From contig NZ_JQKV01000001.1 in assembly GCF_000746205.1 (NCBI RefSeq), positions 854,388 to 918,387 on the forward strand: a stretch of 64,000 bases of DNA, given 5' to 3'. Made by a program: the position numbers and the translations under genes. Below the pieces are notes generated by a model. It was not told the origin of the DNA and did not search any database. It saw nothing but the letters and a program-made list of their open reading frames with translations. Origin of the DNA: Halorubrum sp. BV1 (GTDB lineage Archaea; Halobacteriota; Halobacteria; Halobacteriales; Haloferacaceae). Shown one piece after another: positions 22,723 through 31,272 of the stretch (its first letter is position 1; every line of letters begins with the position of its first letter).

Positions 22723-22747
22723 TCTCCGAAACGCATGTCCTCCCGAT

Positions 22748-23761
22748 ATGGTGACTGACCGGCGCTCGTCGAGACGAGAGTTCCTCGTGACCGGCGGGAC
22801 GGCCCTCGTCGCCGGGAGCGCCGGCTGTACGGGTGGACGGAGTCGCGACGACGGCCGGTCGGCGACGGTCGCTATCCTCGCGGCCGGCAGCCTCCAGAAC
22901 GCGATCGCAAACGGGCTCAAACCCGCCGTGGACGTTCCGGTCGAAGTCGAGGCGCACGGCTCGGCGACGGTCGCCCGGATGATCGCCGAGGGACAGCGCG
23001 ACCCGGACATCGTCTCCGTCGCCGACGTGGCACTGTTCGAACGCCCCCTGTCACCGCCGTGGTACTCGGTGTTCGCAAGCAACTCGGTCGTCGTTGCGTA
23101 CAATCCGGAGACGGCCGGCGGGGAGCGCGTGGCAGAGGCCGGAGCCGAGCGGTGGTACGAGCCGATGGCCGAGGGGAGCGTGCGGATCGGCCGAACCGAC
23201 CCCGATCAAGACCCGCTCGGATATCGGACGCTCTTCGCGCTCGAACTCGCCTCGCGGTACTACAACGATGCGTCGGATCTCGGGGCGCAGATCCTCCATC
23301 GAGACCAGATCTATCCCGAGACGTCGCTTATCAGCCAGTTCGAGACCGGGTCGATAGACGCGGCGTTCGCCTACCGGAGCATGGCCGTAGAGCGCGGCTA
23401 CGAGTATGTCGAGTTGCCGACGCAGATCAACTTGAGTGACCCGCGGTACGCCGAGGAGTGGTACTCGAACCCCTCGTACACGCTCCCGAACGGTCAGGAA
23501 GTCGAGGGCGGACTCATCAGTTACGGGTCGACTGTTCGACACATGAGCGACGCCGCAGTGTCCGTGTTCGATGCCCTCACGACCGGGGCGTACCTCGAAA
23601 ACCACGGGTTCCTCCTGCGCGAGCAGTTCCCCGCCTACACGGGCGAGGTTCCTCGGCGCGTCAGCCGGACGACAGGCCTATCCGACGAGAATCGATCCCG
23701 GCTCGATCGTCCCGGCGAAGCGCTATCGGCCGCAGTATCGGACATCACCGTTCTGGTTTGA
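22748..23761 (+). CDS. wtpA: Tungstate/molybdate-type ABC transporter substrate-binding lipoprotein
   Basis: A 337-residue extracellular binding protein. The N-terminus is a Tat signal (SSRREFLVTGG) followed by a lipobox ending in AGC (SAGCTG), so it is exported folded and anchored by a lipid. The mature part follows the WtpA/ModA pattern: ILAAGSLQNAI, EAHGSATVARMIAEGQRDPDIVSVAD, and RTDPDQDPLGYRTLFALELA, the latter typical of WtpA oxyanion binding. Stop and next start are adjacent (TGA ATG). Choice of tungstate over molybdate rests on similarity to WtpA and is not certain. Confidence 0.85.
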   Translation: MVTDRRSSRREFLVTGGTALVAGSAGCTGGRSRDDGRSATVAILAAGSLQNAIANGLKPAVDVPVEVEAHGSATVARMIAEGQRDPDIVSVADVALFERPLSPPWYSVFASNSVVVAYNPETAGGERVAEAGAERWYEPMAEGSVRIGRTDPDQDPLGYRTLFALELASRYYNDASDLGAQILHRDQIYPETSLISQFETGSIDAAFAYRSMAVERGYEYVELPTQINLSDPRYAEEWYSNPSYTLPNGQEVEGGLISYGSTVRHMSDAAVSVFDALTTGAYLENHGFLLREQFPAYTGEVPRRVSRTTGLSDENRSRLDRPGEALSAAVSDITVLV

Positions 23762-24577
23762 ATGACGACAGAGACACACACTGAGCGGTCGGAACCGAGC
23801 GCGTTCGGACTCGACTGGCTCGACGTCTCGCTCCTCGGCGGCGGCGTGTTGCTCCTGTACTACGTCGTGCCGTTGGTGTCGCTGTTTCTCTCGGTGCCAG
23901 TCGGAGATGTTCTCTCCCGGATGAGCGACCCGACCGTCGTAGATTCGGCGACCACGTCGGTGCTTTCTGCGTCGATCAGCACGGCCCTCGCCACGCTGTT
24001 CGGTCTGCCGCTCGCGTACTGGCTCGCGCGCACCGACGGACCGGTGGCGAAGGTCGCCCTCGCGGCCGCGGTCCTTCCGTTGGTGCTCCCACCGACGGTC
24101 GGCGGGATCGTGTTACTCACCGTGTTCGGCCCGGGATCACCGATCGGCGAGGCCGCGGCCGCCGCCGGGTTTCCGCTCACGCGGTCGCTCGCCGGGGTGG
24201 TGCTCGCCCAGACGTTCGTCGCGTCACCGTTCGTGGTGGTGACGGCGAAGGCGGCGTTCGAGAGCGTGGACCGAACGCTCGAACACGCCTCGCGGTCCCT
24301 CGGGAAGAGCCGACTGACGACCGCCCGCAACGTGACGCTACCGCTCGCCGGACCGGGGATTCTCGCCGGAGTGACGCTCGCGTTCGCGCGGGCGATAGGC
24401 GAATTCGGCGCGACGATGATGCTGGCGTATTACCCTCGAACGATGCCGGTCCAGATCTGGGTGTCGTTCGTCGAACTCGGACTGGACAACGCCTATCCGG
24501 TGGCGATACTGCTGGTACTGATCGCCGCGACGACGCTCGTGTGCCTCAACACCGTCGCCTCGAACCCATGGGACTGA
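23762..24577 (+). CDS. wtpB: Tungstate/molybdate ABC transporter permease
   Basis: A 271-residue permease with about six membrane helices and the cytoplasmic EAA-type coupling loop (EHASRSLGKSRLTTARNVTLPLAGPGILAG). The segment TLAFARAIGEFGATMMLAY with GEFGAT is characteristic of ModB/CysT-type oxyanion permeases. Its start directly follows the wtpA stop, and its end overlaps the ATPase start by 10 nt, so the three genes are one operon. Confidence 0.9.
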   Translation: MTTETHTERSEPSAFGLDWLDVSLLGGGVLLLYYVVPLVSLFLSVPVGDVLSRMSDPTVVDSATTSVLSASISTALATLFGLPLAYWLARTDGPVAKVALAAAVLPLVLPPTVGGIVLLTVFGPGSPIGEAAAAAGFPLTRSLAGVVLAQTFVASPFVVVTAKAAFESVDRTLEHASRSLGKSRLTTARNVTLPLAGPGILAGVTLAFARAIGEFGATMMLAYYPRTMPVQIWVSFVELGLDNAYPVAILLVLIAATTLVCLNTVASNPWD

Positions 24578-25632
24578 CGCTCGAACTCTCGCGGGTGCAC
24601 AAAGCCTACGACCAGTTCGACTTCGGTCCGCTCGACCTGCGGGTCGACGACGAGGTGCTCGCCGTCCTCGGACCGTCCGGCAGCGGGAAGACGACGCTGC
24701 TCTCGGCTGTCGCCGGGATCACGGCTCCGGACGCGGGGTCGATCCGGCTCGACGGACGAGAGCTGGTCGGGCTGCCGCTCGAAGACCGGCGCGTGGGGAT
24801 GGTCTTTCAGGAGGGGGCGCTCTTCCCGCACATGACCGCCCGGGAGAACATCGAGTACGCGGCGACGGAAGACGGCCGAGCGAGGGAGCTTGCGACGCTC
24901 CTCGAAGTGGACGACGTACTCGACAGGACCCCATCGACGCTCTCCGGTGGCGAACGTCAGCGGGTCGCCCTCGCGCGGACGCTCGCGACCGAGCCGGACG
25001 CGCTGCTCCTCGACGAGCCGTTGTCGAGTCTCGACGCCCCGATCCGGACCCGGCTTCGGGACGAACTGCACGGGCTGTTCGACTCGCTCGATATCCCCAT
25101 CTTGTACGTCACACACGATCAGCGGACGGCGACGGCGCTCGGCGATCGAATCGCCATCGTTCGAGACGGCGGGCTCGAACAGGTCGGGACGCCGTCGGCG
25201 GTGCTCACTCGTCCGACAAGCCGCTTCGTCGCCAGCTTCACCGGTAACGAAAATCTCCTCGAAGGAACGGTAACTGAGGAAGATCCGGACGGAGCGCGGG
25301 TTCGCGTCGGCGACTGCGACTTCCGGACGACCGCGTCGGCCCCCGCCGCGTCGACCGTGACGGTCTGTATCCATCCGTCGCGGATCGTCATCGAACCGTC
25401 GAACGACGCGACCGGCGACCGCACGGCAAACGCCGTTGCCGGGACGGTGTGTCGGTGGCTCAACGAGGGGAGCGCGTACCGGCTCGATGTCGACGTCGGG
25501 ACGGCACAGCCGCTCGCCGTGAACGTGCGTCCGACGACGTTCGAACGCCTGTCGATTGAGACCGGCTCGGACGTCCGGGTATCGGTCCCACGGGAGTCGG
25601 TCCATCTGATTCCGGACGGCGCGGAATCATAG
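24568..25632 (+). CDS. wtpC: Tungstate/molybdate ABC transporter ATP-binding protein
   Basis: A 354-residue ATPase: Walker A GPSGSGKTT, Q-loop VFQEGALFPH, signature LSGGERQRVALART, Walker B ALLLDEPLSSLD, and the H-loop YVTHDQ. The C-terminal third (from about residue 240) is a TOBE-like regulatory domain, which in ModC/WtpC binds the oxyanion and inhibits transport. The start MGLTLELSRVHKAYD at 24568 is preferred over an in-frame start 9 codons upstream that lies deeper in the permease gene. Confidence 0.9.
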   Translation: MGLTLELSRVHKAYDQFDFGPLDLRVDDEVLAVLGPSGSGKTTLLSAVAGITAPDAGSIRLDGRELVGLPLEDRRVGMVFQEGALFPHMTARENIEYAATEDGRARELATLLEVDDVLDRTPSTLSGGERQRVALARTLATEPDALLLDEPLSSLDAPIRTRLRDELHGLFDSLDIPILYVTHDQRTATALGDRIAIVRDGGLEQVGTPSAVLTRPTSRFVASFTGNENLLEGTVTEEDPDGARVRVGDCDFRTTASAPAASTVTVCIHPSRIVIEPSNDATGDRTANAVAGTVCRWLNEGSAYRLDVDVGTAQPLAVNVRPTTFERLSIETGSDVRVSVPRESVHLIPDGAES

Positions 25633-25700
25633 CGAGTCGCCCGGTGTGCGGAGCCGGCGGACCGTAAGCGATTACGCTGGCCCGCGCCTGTCGGCGGGGT

Positions 25701-26528
25701 ATGGAGACGGAATCCGAGGCACGGCGGAGCGAGACGGGAGCGAACGAGACGGGAGCCGAGCGGCGCGGACGCGACGTGGTGGTCGTCGGTGGCGGCGTCG
25801 CGGGGCTCTCTGCGGCCGTGTTCACGGCGCGACACGGGCTGGACACGCTCGTCGTCGACGCCGGCGGCTCGGTCCTCAGGCGGAACGCCAGACTGGAGAA
25901 CTTTCCGGGGTTCCCCGTGGGCGTCGACGCCCGCCGACTGCTCGACCTCCTCGGCGAGCAGGCCGACGCGGCCGGAGCCGACCGGATCGAGGGGCGGGTC
26001 ACGCAGGTCGAACGGCCCGACGCGTCGGCCGCGGACGACGCGCCGCCGGAGAGCGACGGTGACGCGCGTCGGTTCGCGGTCGAGACGGAGGCGGGCGCTC
26101 GCGTCGAGACGGCTCGCGTCGTGGCCGCGAGCAAGAACGAGGTCGGGTATCTCGCGGACCTCGCCGGCGTCGAGGTCGTCGACCGCGGGAAGGCGTACCT
26201 CGACGTCGACGAGCGGGGACGGACCGGCGTCGAGGGAGTGTACGCCGCCGGTCGAATCGCACGGAAGCCCCACCAGGCGGCGGTGTGTGCCGGCCACGGC
26301 GCGGAGGTCGGCGTGACGATCCTCGAAGACGCCGACCGGCCGTTCTATCACGACTGGGTCACGCCGGACGGGTACTTCACCGACCGCGATCGGGGCCTAC
26401 CGCCGGGCTGCGAGGAGATCGACGCGACAGAGCGACGAGAGCGCGCGGCGGACGCTCGCGAACGGATGCGGTCGGCGTTCGCGGAGCCGCACCCGGACCC
26501 GCAGGGGACGCACCCGAGCCTCGAATAG
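25701..26528 (+). CDS. Thioredoxin-reductase-like FAD-dependent oxidoreductase
   Basis: A 275-residue flavoprotein. FAD-binding VVVVGGGVAGLSAAVFTARHG near residue 26 and the second motif TGVEGVYAAGRIARKPHQAAVCAGHGA match the thioredoxin-reductase superfamily. The CxxC redox pair and an intact NAD(P)H-binding GxGxxA between the two FAD halves are missing, and the protein is shorter than the usual 310-330 residues, so it is unlikely to reduce thioredoxin. A charged tail (RRERAADARERMRSAFAEPHPDPQG) follows. Function unknown. Confidence 0.8.
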   Translation: METESEARRSETGANETGAERRGRDVVVVGGGVAGLSAAVFTARHGLDTLVVDAGGSVLRRNARLENFPGFPVGVDARRLLDLLGEQADAAGADRIEGRVTQVERPDASAADDAPPESDGDARRFAVETEAGARVETARVVAASKNEVGYLADLAGVEVVDRGKAYLDVDERGRTGVEGVYAAGRIARKPHQAAVCAGHGAEVGVTILEDADRPFYHDWVTPDGYFTDRDRGLPPGCEEIDATERRERAADARERMRSAFAEPHPDPQGTHPSLE

Positions 26529-26576
26529 GGACGACGTCACCGTCTCCGTCGCCGCGCGGCAACGGTCCGGTACAAA

Positions 26577-26586
26577 CATTAATACG
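26577..26586 (+). promoter_or_regulatory. TATA box of the GH15 gene
   Basis: CATTAATACG lies 24-33 nt before the ATG at 26610, giving a leaderless transcript independent of the flavoprotein gene upstream. Confidence 0.5.
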
Positions 26587-26609
26587 ATTTCGAGTCAATA
26601 CAGTCACAG

Positions 26610-28724
26610 ATGCAGCTTCGAGACGCCCTCGACGATTACAAGCGCACCACCGGGCACGAGACGCGGTTCCCCGGCGAGCGACGGACCGTCTCCGGTCGGT
26701 TCTCCGGCGGCGACGGCCGTCTCGTCCACGTCGACGGCGACGGCGAACTCCGCGACTTCGGCTATCCGCTGACGGGACAGACGGGCCTCGTTCGGGCGCG
26801 GTTCGGGCTCTTGGTCGGTGGCGAGGACGTCTGGTTCGACGCGGGCGACACGAGCCAGCGGTACGTCGGCGACGCGCCGCTCGTGGAGACCGTCCACGAG
26901 GTCGACGGCGCGACCGTGACCCGCCACGACGCGACGCTCGGCGACGCTCACGTCACGCGCGCGACTCTGGCCGTCGACACCGACGGAGACCTCGCGGCGG
27001 AGGACTGTTCGCTCGTCGTGTACGCCCGCTTTGCGCCAGATGGGCGCGACGAGCGCGTCGGTCAGCTCCGGTACGACGACGCGGTCGAGGTGTACCACGC
27101 CGACGAACACGACTTCCTCGCGAGCGCCACGGGCGTTACCGACCTGCGAGGACAGCTTCCGGCGACGTTCGCGGAGGTCCTCGACGACGCGCCGACGGAG
27201 TTGCCGCGCGACCGCGACGGCACGCACTACGACGAGGAGCGGCTCTCGGGGGAGGTCGTCGTGGATGTTCCCTTCGATGACGGAGTCGCGGCCGTCGGGT
27301 CGCTCCTGACGGACCGGACCGAGACGAGCCGCGAGGCGGCACGCGAATGGCTCTCGACGCTCCTCGATGACGCGGTGGCCGTCGACACAGACTCCGGGGA
27401 CCGGCTCGCCGATGCCGCGCGCGAGACGGTTCCGGACGTGCCGGAGTCAGTCCCCGCCCGCGAGTCGGTGGTCGCGGACCTACGCGTGCTCTCGCTGCTC
27501 TCGGCGGAGTCCGGGCTCCGGATCGCCGGCCCCGACTTCGACCCGCACTACCAGCACTCGGGCGGGTACGGCTACACATGGTTCCGCGACGACGCCGAGA
27601 TCTCGACGTTCGTCGTGGACGCCGCCGACCGGCTCGGACTCGGGCTCGACGACTGGCACGCCCGGTCGGCCGCGATGTACGTCAACGCCCAGCGGCCCGA
27701 CGGGTCGTGGCCGCACCGCGTGTGGCCCCGGAACGGCGCGCTCGCGCCCGGCTGGGCGAACGCGCGCATCGAGGATGGACCGGACACGGACTATCAGGCC
27801 GACCAGACGGGGAGCGTCATCGCGTTCCTCGCGAGAGCGCGCGCCGCCGGCGTCGACGTCGACGGCCTCGACCGGACGCTCGTCGCCGCGCTCGCGGGAC
27901 TCGACGAGACGCTCGCGCCGGACGGTCTCCCCGTTGTCTGTCAGAACGCGTGGGAGGACTCGATCGGCCGATTCGGGCACACCGCGGCGACGTTTCTGGA
28001 GGCGTACAGCGACCTCGCGCGCCACGGCGAGGGGCTCGACGCCGCGGCACTCGACGCGGACTCGTCGGCCACGAGTCGGACGGACACGGATCTGCCGGAC
28101 GACCTCACCGCCCACGCCCGCGAGCAGGCCGCGCGGGTGTTCGACGCGATAGACGACCTGTGGGTGCCAGAGCGGGAGTGTTACGCCCTTCGCGAGACCG
28201 CACAGGGCGAGATCGACGACCGGCTCGACTCGGCGACGCTGGCGCTGGCGAGCGCGCACCGCTCGTTCGACGCCGTCGACGAGGTCGGCGCGGAGAGGCT
28301 CGACCGGCTGGTCGCACACGTCGAGCGCGTGGTCGACGGGCTCGCCCGCGAGACTGACGCCGTGTCGGGGCTGATACGCTACGAGGGCGACGGCTGGCGA
28401 CGCGCGGGCCAGCGCTCGGAGAAGGTGTGGACCGTCTCGACCGCGTGGGGCGCGAACGCCTGCGCCGAACTCGCCGCGCTGCTCGCCGCCCACGACGACC
28501 CGCGGGCCGACGAGATGTTCGCCCGCGCCCGCGAGCTGCTCGCGTGCGTTTCTCCGGGCGGCACGCTGTGTGCGCCGACCGGGTATCTCCCAGAGCAGTT
28601 CTTCGACGACGGGACGGCCGACAGCGCGACGCCGCTCGGGTGGCCGCACGCGATCCGGCTCGCGACGGTCGCGCTGCTCGCCGACGCCGACCGGCTGTCG
28701 TCGCCCCCGACCGTCGCAGAGTGA
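26610..28724 (+). CDS. Glycoside hydrolase family 15 (glucoamylase-like)
   Basis: A 704-residue protein without a signal peptide, so cytoplasmic. Residues 1-260 form an N-terminal beta-sandwich (RRTVSGRFSGGDGRLVHVDG...; VETVHEVDGATVTRHDA), and residues about 290-690 the GH15 (alpha/alpha)6 barrel: YGYTWFRDDAEISTFVVDAA, NAQRPDGSWPHRVWPRNGALAPGW, DTDYQADQTGSVIAFL, and the catalytic-acid region CQNAWEDSIGRFGHTAATFLEAY. A second catalytic glutamate is likely near EKVWTVSTAWGANACAEL or further on. Archaeal members hydrolyse maltooligosaccharides or trehalose, consistent with internal glycogen or compatible-solute turnover; the substrate is not determinable here. Confidence 0.88.
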   Translation: MQLRDALDDYKRTTGHETRFPGERRTVSGRFSGGDGRLVHVDGDGELRDFGYPLTGQTGLVRARFGLLVGGEDVWFDAGDTSQRYVGDAPLVETVHEVDGATVTRHDATLGDAHVTRATLAVDTDGDLAAEDCSLVVYARFAPDGRDERVGQLRYDDAVEVYHADEHDFLASATGVTDLRGQLPATFAEVLDDAPTELPRDRDGTHYDEERLSGEVVVDVPFDDGVAAVGSLLTDRTETSREAAREWLSTLLDDAVAVDTDSGDRLADAARETVPDVPESVPARESVVADLRVLSLLSAESGLRIAGPDFDPHYQHSGGYGYTWFRDDAEISTFVVDAADRLGLGLDDWHARSAAMYVNAQRPDGSWPHRVWPRNGALAPGWANARIEDGPDTDYQADQTGSVIAFLARARAAGVDVDGLDRTLVAALAGLDETLAPDGLPVVCQNAWEDSIGRFGHTAATFLEAYSDLARHGEGLDAAALDADSSATSRTDTDLPDDLTAHAREQAARVFDAIDDLWVPERECYALRETAQGEIDDRLDSATLALASAHRSFDAVDEVGAERLDRLVAHVERVVDGLARETDAVSGLIRYEGDGWRRAGQRSEKVWTVSTAWGANACAELAALLAAHDDPRADEMFARARELLACVSPGGTLCAPTGYLPEQFFDDGTADSATPLGWPHAIRLATVALLADADRLSSPPTVAE

Positions 28725-28775
28725 GACGCGTCGCGGAATCCGCCCCCCCGACCGCGGCGAGCCCGAACTGCCACC

Positions 28776-29663
28776 TCACGTCGCGTCCGCGAGCACGGCC
28801 CCACCGGTCTGCTGGACGACGTAGTAGACGATGATCGCGGCGGTGACGAGCGGGTCCGCGAACGGCAACGTGACGAGAAGCGCGACCCCGAGGTTCTTGA
28901 GGTTGGTGGTGAAACACAGCGCGACCCCCTGATCGCGCCCGATACCGAGAGCGCGCTGACAGCCCGCCGTGAGCGCCGCACCCGCGCAAAAGAGGAGCAC
29001 GGCGACGCCGACGATCGCGAGCAGCGCGCCCCCGTCGATGCCGAAGACGCCGATGCCGGCGACGGCCGTGTAGATCAGGAGGAGTATCGCGACCGTCGAG
29101 GCTCGATCGACCGTCTCGGCCGCGAGCGCGTCGGTGGGGACGACGACGGTGAGCAGTACCCCGACGACGACGATCACCGCGAGGTCGGTGAGGATCGAGG
29201 CCGTCGGAACGGTGATCCGCGAGCCGACGAGCCGGGTGAGCACGAGGGGGGTCGCCGCGGGCGCGACGAGCAGCGACGCGATAGAGCCGATCGTCGCCAG
29301 CTGTGCGTCGCCGCGCGCGAGCCGCGTCCAGATTATCGCGCTTCCGGCGGTCGTCGGGACCGAGAGCGCGACCGCGAACCCGATCACGGCCGCGTCCGAG
29401 AGCGCGAGTTCGACGAGCCGCATCCCCGCGAGCGGCAACACGACGTACGAGAGGCCGAGCGAGAGCGCGACGATCGCGGCGTACGACGAGTAGTCGATCG
29501 ACTCGAACCGGACGCCCCGGAGCGACGTGAACACGAGGAAGACGACGAGCGGCGTGATGAGCGGGTCGAGATACGGCGACAACTGCGGCGCGAGGACCCC
29601 GACGCCGGCGGCTCCGAGGACGAGGAGCACGTTCGAGAATCGCGCGAGTGCGGTCCGGATCAT
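28776..29663 (-). CDS. Bile acid:sodium symporter (BASS) family transporter
   Basis: A 295-residue membrane protein with about ten helices. Features of the BASS/ArsB-like fold include the broken-helix segments ALSVPTTAGSAIIWTRLARGDAQLATIGS and CFTTNLKNLGVALLVTLPF. Family members carry organic anions, bile acids, pantothenate or, in the Acr3 branch, arsenite; the Acr3 cysteine context (ATAPCTAMV) is absent. A TATA-like AAATATA at about 29706-29712 lies upstream on the minus strand. It converges on the GH15 gene. Confidence 0.75.
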   Translation of the reverse strand: MIRTALARFSNVLLVLGAAGVGVLAPQLSPYLDPLITPLVVFLVFTSLRGVRFESIDYSSYAAIVALSLGLSYVVLPLAGMRLVELALSDAAVIGFAVALSVPTTAGSAIIWTRLARGDAQLATIGSIASLLVAPAATPLVLTRLVGSRITVPTASILTDLAVIVVVGVLLTVVVPTDALAAETVDRASTVAILLLIYTAVAGIGVFGIDGGALLAIVGVAVLLFCAGAALTAGCQRALGIGRDQGVALCFTTNLKNLGVALLVTLPFADPLVTAAIIVYYVVQQTGGAVLADAT

Positions 29664-29769
29664 GACGAGTGGCTCGGCCAGTCCGATTCACTCTGACGGG
29701 GACGAAAATATACCTGCTGGTGACGCGTGCAAATGTCCCAAAACGTCGACGGCTGCGCCGATCGGAACT

Positions 29770-29834
29770 AGTGCCTCCGCCACCGCTATGCCACCGCCTA
29801 CTCCACCAACACCACGCCACCGCCACGGGACCGC
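29770..29834. repeat. CCACCGCC-rich low-complexity stretch
   Basis: The gap between msrA and the BASS gene holds several CCACCGCC/CCACCAAC units and two copies of CCGCCTACTCC (about 29795 and 29830). It looks like simple-sequence slippage; no gene is seen in it. Confidence 0.5.
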
Positions 29835-30371
29835 CTACTCCGCGACCGTCGCGTCGAACTTCTCGCGCACCGTCTCCATCTTCGGTTTCGCGTGGAAGGT
29901 ACAGTAAGCGTCGTCGGGGTTCTTCGCGAAGTAGTCCTGGTGGTGCTCTTCGGCGCGGTAAAACGTCTCCAGCGGCTCGATCTCGGTGACCACGTCGTCG
30001 TCGTACGCCGAGTCGAGCGCGTCGACGTACGCCTCGGCGACCTCCCGCTGCGTCTCGTCGTGATAGAGGACGATCGACCGGTACTGACTGCCCACGTCCG
30101 GCCCCTGGCGGTTGAGCTGGGTCGGGTCATGGATCTCGAAGAACGCCTCCAGTACGTCTTCGTAGGCGAGAACGGCCGGATCGAACTCGACTTGCACGAC
30201 CTCGGCGTGGCCGGTGGAACCCGAACAGACCGCCTCGTAGGTGGGGTCGTCGACGTGGCCGCCGGCGTATCCGGAGGTGACCGACTCGACGCCGGCGAGC
30301 TGTTCGAGCGCCGCCTCCGTACACCAGAAGCATCCGCCGCCGAGCGTCGCCGTCTCGCGCGTCTTTGACAT
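29835..30371 (-). CDS. msrA: Peptide-methionine (S)-S-oxide reductase
   Basis: A 178-residue MsrA that repairs oxidised methionine. The catalytic motif GGGCFWCTEAAL (nucleophile Cys in GCFWCTE) starts at residue 11, followed by SGYAGGHVDDPTYEAVCSGSTGHAEVVQVEFDP and the GPDVGSQYRSIVLYHDE block. The resolving chemistry can use C15 of the motif or later cysteines (C in YCTFHAKP). ATG at 30371 has a TATA-like element near 30392-30401. No msrB lies adjacent. Confidence 0.94.
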   Translation of the reverse strand: MSKTRETATLGGGCFWCTEAALEQLAGVESVTSGYAGGHVDDPTYEAVCSGSTGHAEVVQVEFDPAVLAYEDVLEAFFEIHDPTQLNRQGPDVGSQYRSIVLYHDETQREVAEAYVDALDSAYDDDVVTEIEPLETFYRAEEHHQDYFAKNPDDAYCTFHAKPKMETVREKFDATVAE

Positions 30372-30463
30372 GCTCAGTGGTAGGGCGCGGAGACGTATGA
30401 ATCGTGTGCGTCTGGGAATCTGGTGTCACCCACGCAGGAGCTCGCCCGCGTCCGCGACTGGCG

Positions 30464-31213
30464 TTACTGGACCGCGTAGACGACGTTGACCGACACCCGC
30501 ACGCTCACGTCGCCGGTCTCGATGCCCGTCGACGCGCCGCCGGCGTCGCCCTCGGCCACCGCCGCACTATCGGCGACCCGGTACGGCGACACGCCTGACC
30601 CGCCGGTCGAGACGGCGTGGACGCCCTCGATCGTCAGGTCGCTCTCGTTCGCGAGGACGTCGGCGTCGTCGCGGGCGTTCGCCATCGCGTTCTGGAGCGC
30701 CCGTTCGCGAACCTCGGCCTCGCGGTCGTCGCTCAGGCCGAACTGGATCCGCTGGACTTCGTCCGCGCCGGAGTCGATCGCGACGTCGATGACCTCGCCG
30801 ACCGCGTCGACATCGTCAAGTTCGATCGCGTACTGGTGGACGCCTCTGTACTGCTCGCGCTCGGGGTTCTCGCGCGACTCGTACGTCTCGCTCACGTCGT
30901 AGCGAACGGTCCGAATGGCGTCCTCCGTGAGCCCCCACTCCGTCAGTCCGGCGCGCAGCGAGTCGTCGGCGGCCGCGAGGTCGTCACCGACCGCCTGTGC
31001 GTCCGAGCCCGACGCGGTGACCGCCACGCGGATCGTCGCGCGGTCGGGACTCGCCGTCGCCTCGCCGTCTGCGGCCACGTCGATGCGCCCGTCGAGCGTC
31101 GCCTGGTCGCCCGGCCCATTCCCGGGGCCGCCGGTCGATCCGGCGAGTCCCGAACAACCCGCCAGCGCGACGAGCAGCGTCACGCCGACGATCGCAGTGA
31201 GTCGTCTGTCCAT
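30464..31213 (-). CDS. SIMPL domain lipoprotein
   Basis: A 249-residue secreted lipoprotein: MDRRLTAIVGVTLLVALAGCSG provides a signal peptide with lipobox LAGC. The mature part is a SIMPL (BP26/OMP28-type, DUF541) domain with the usual start RIDVAADGEATASPDRATIRVAVTASG and YAIELDDVDAVGEVIDVAIDSGADEVQRIQFGLSD. SIMPL proteins are periplasmic or cell-surface in bacteria and form ring assemblies in BP26; in archaea their role is unknown. The start at 31213 gives the canonical signal peptide. Confidence 0.85.
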   Translation of the reverse strand: MDRRLTAIVGVTLLVALAGCSGLAGSTGGPGNGPGDQATLDGRIDVAADGEATASPDRATIRVAVTASGSDAQAVGDDLAAADDSLRAGLTEWGLTEDAIRTVRYDVSETYESRENPEREQYRGVHQYAIELDDVDAVGEVIDVAIDSGADEVQRIQFGLSDDREAEVRERALQNAMANARDDADVLANESDLTIEGVHAVSTGGSGVSPYRVADSAAVAEGDAGGASTGIETGDVSVRVSVNVVYAVQ

Positions 31214-31272
31214 ACGAGGAGACACGTCGGATACCGGCAAGAAGCCGCCGGTGAGACAAAGAGCCGTTTGTG

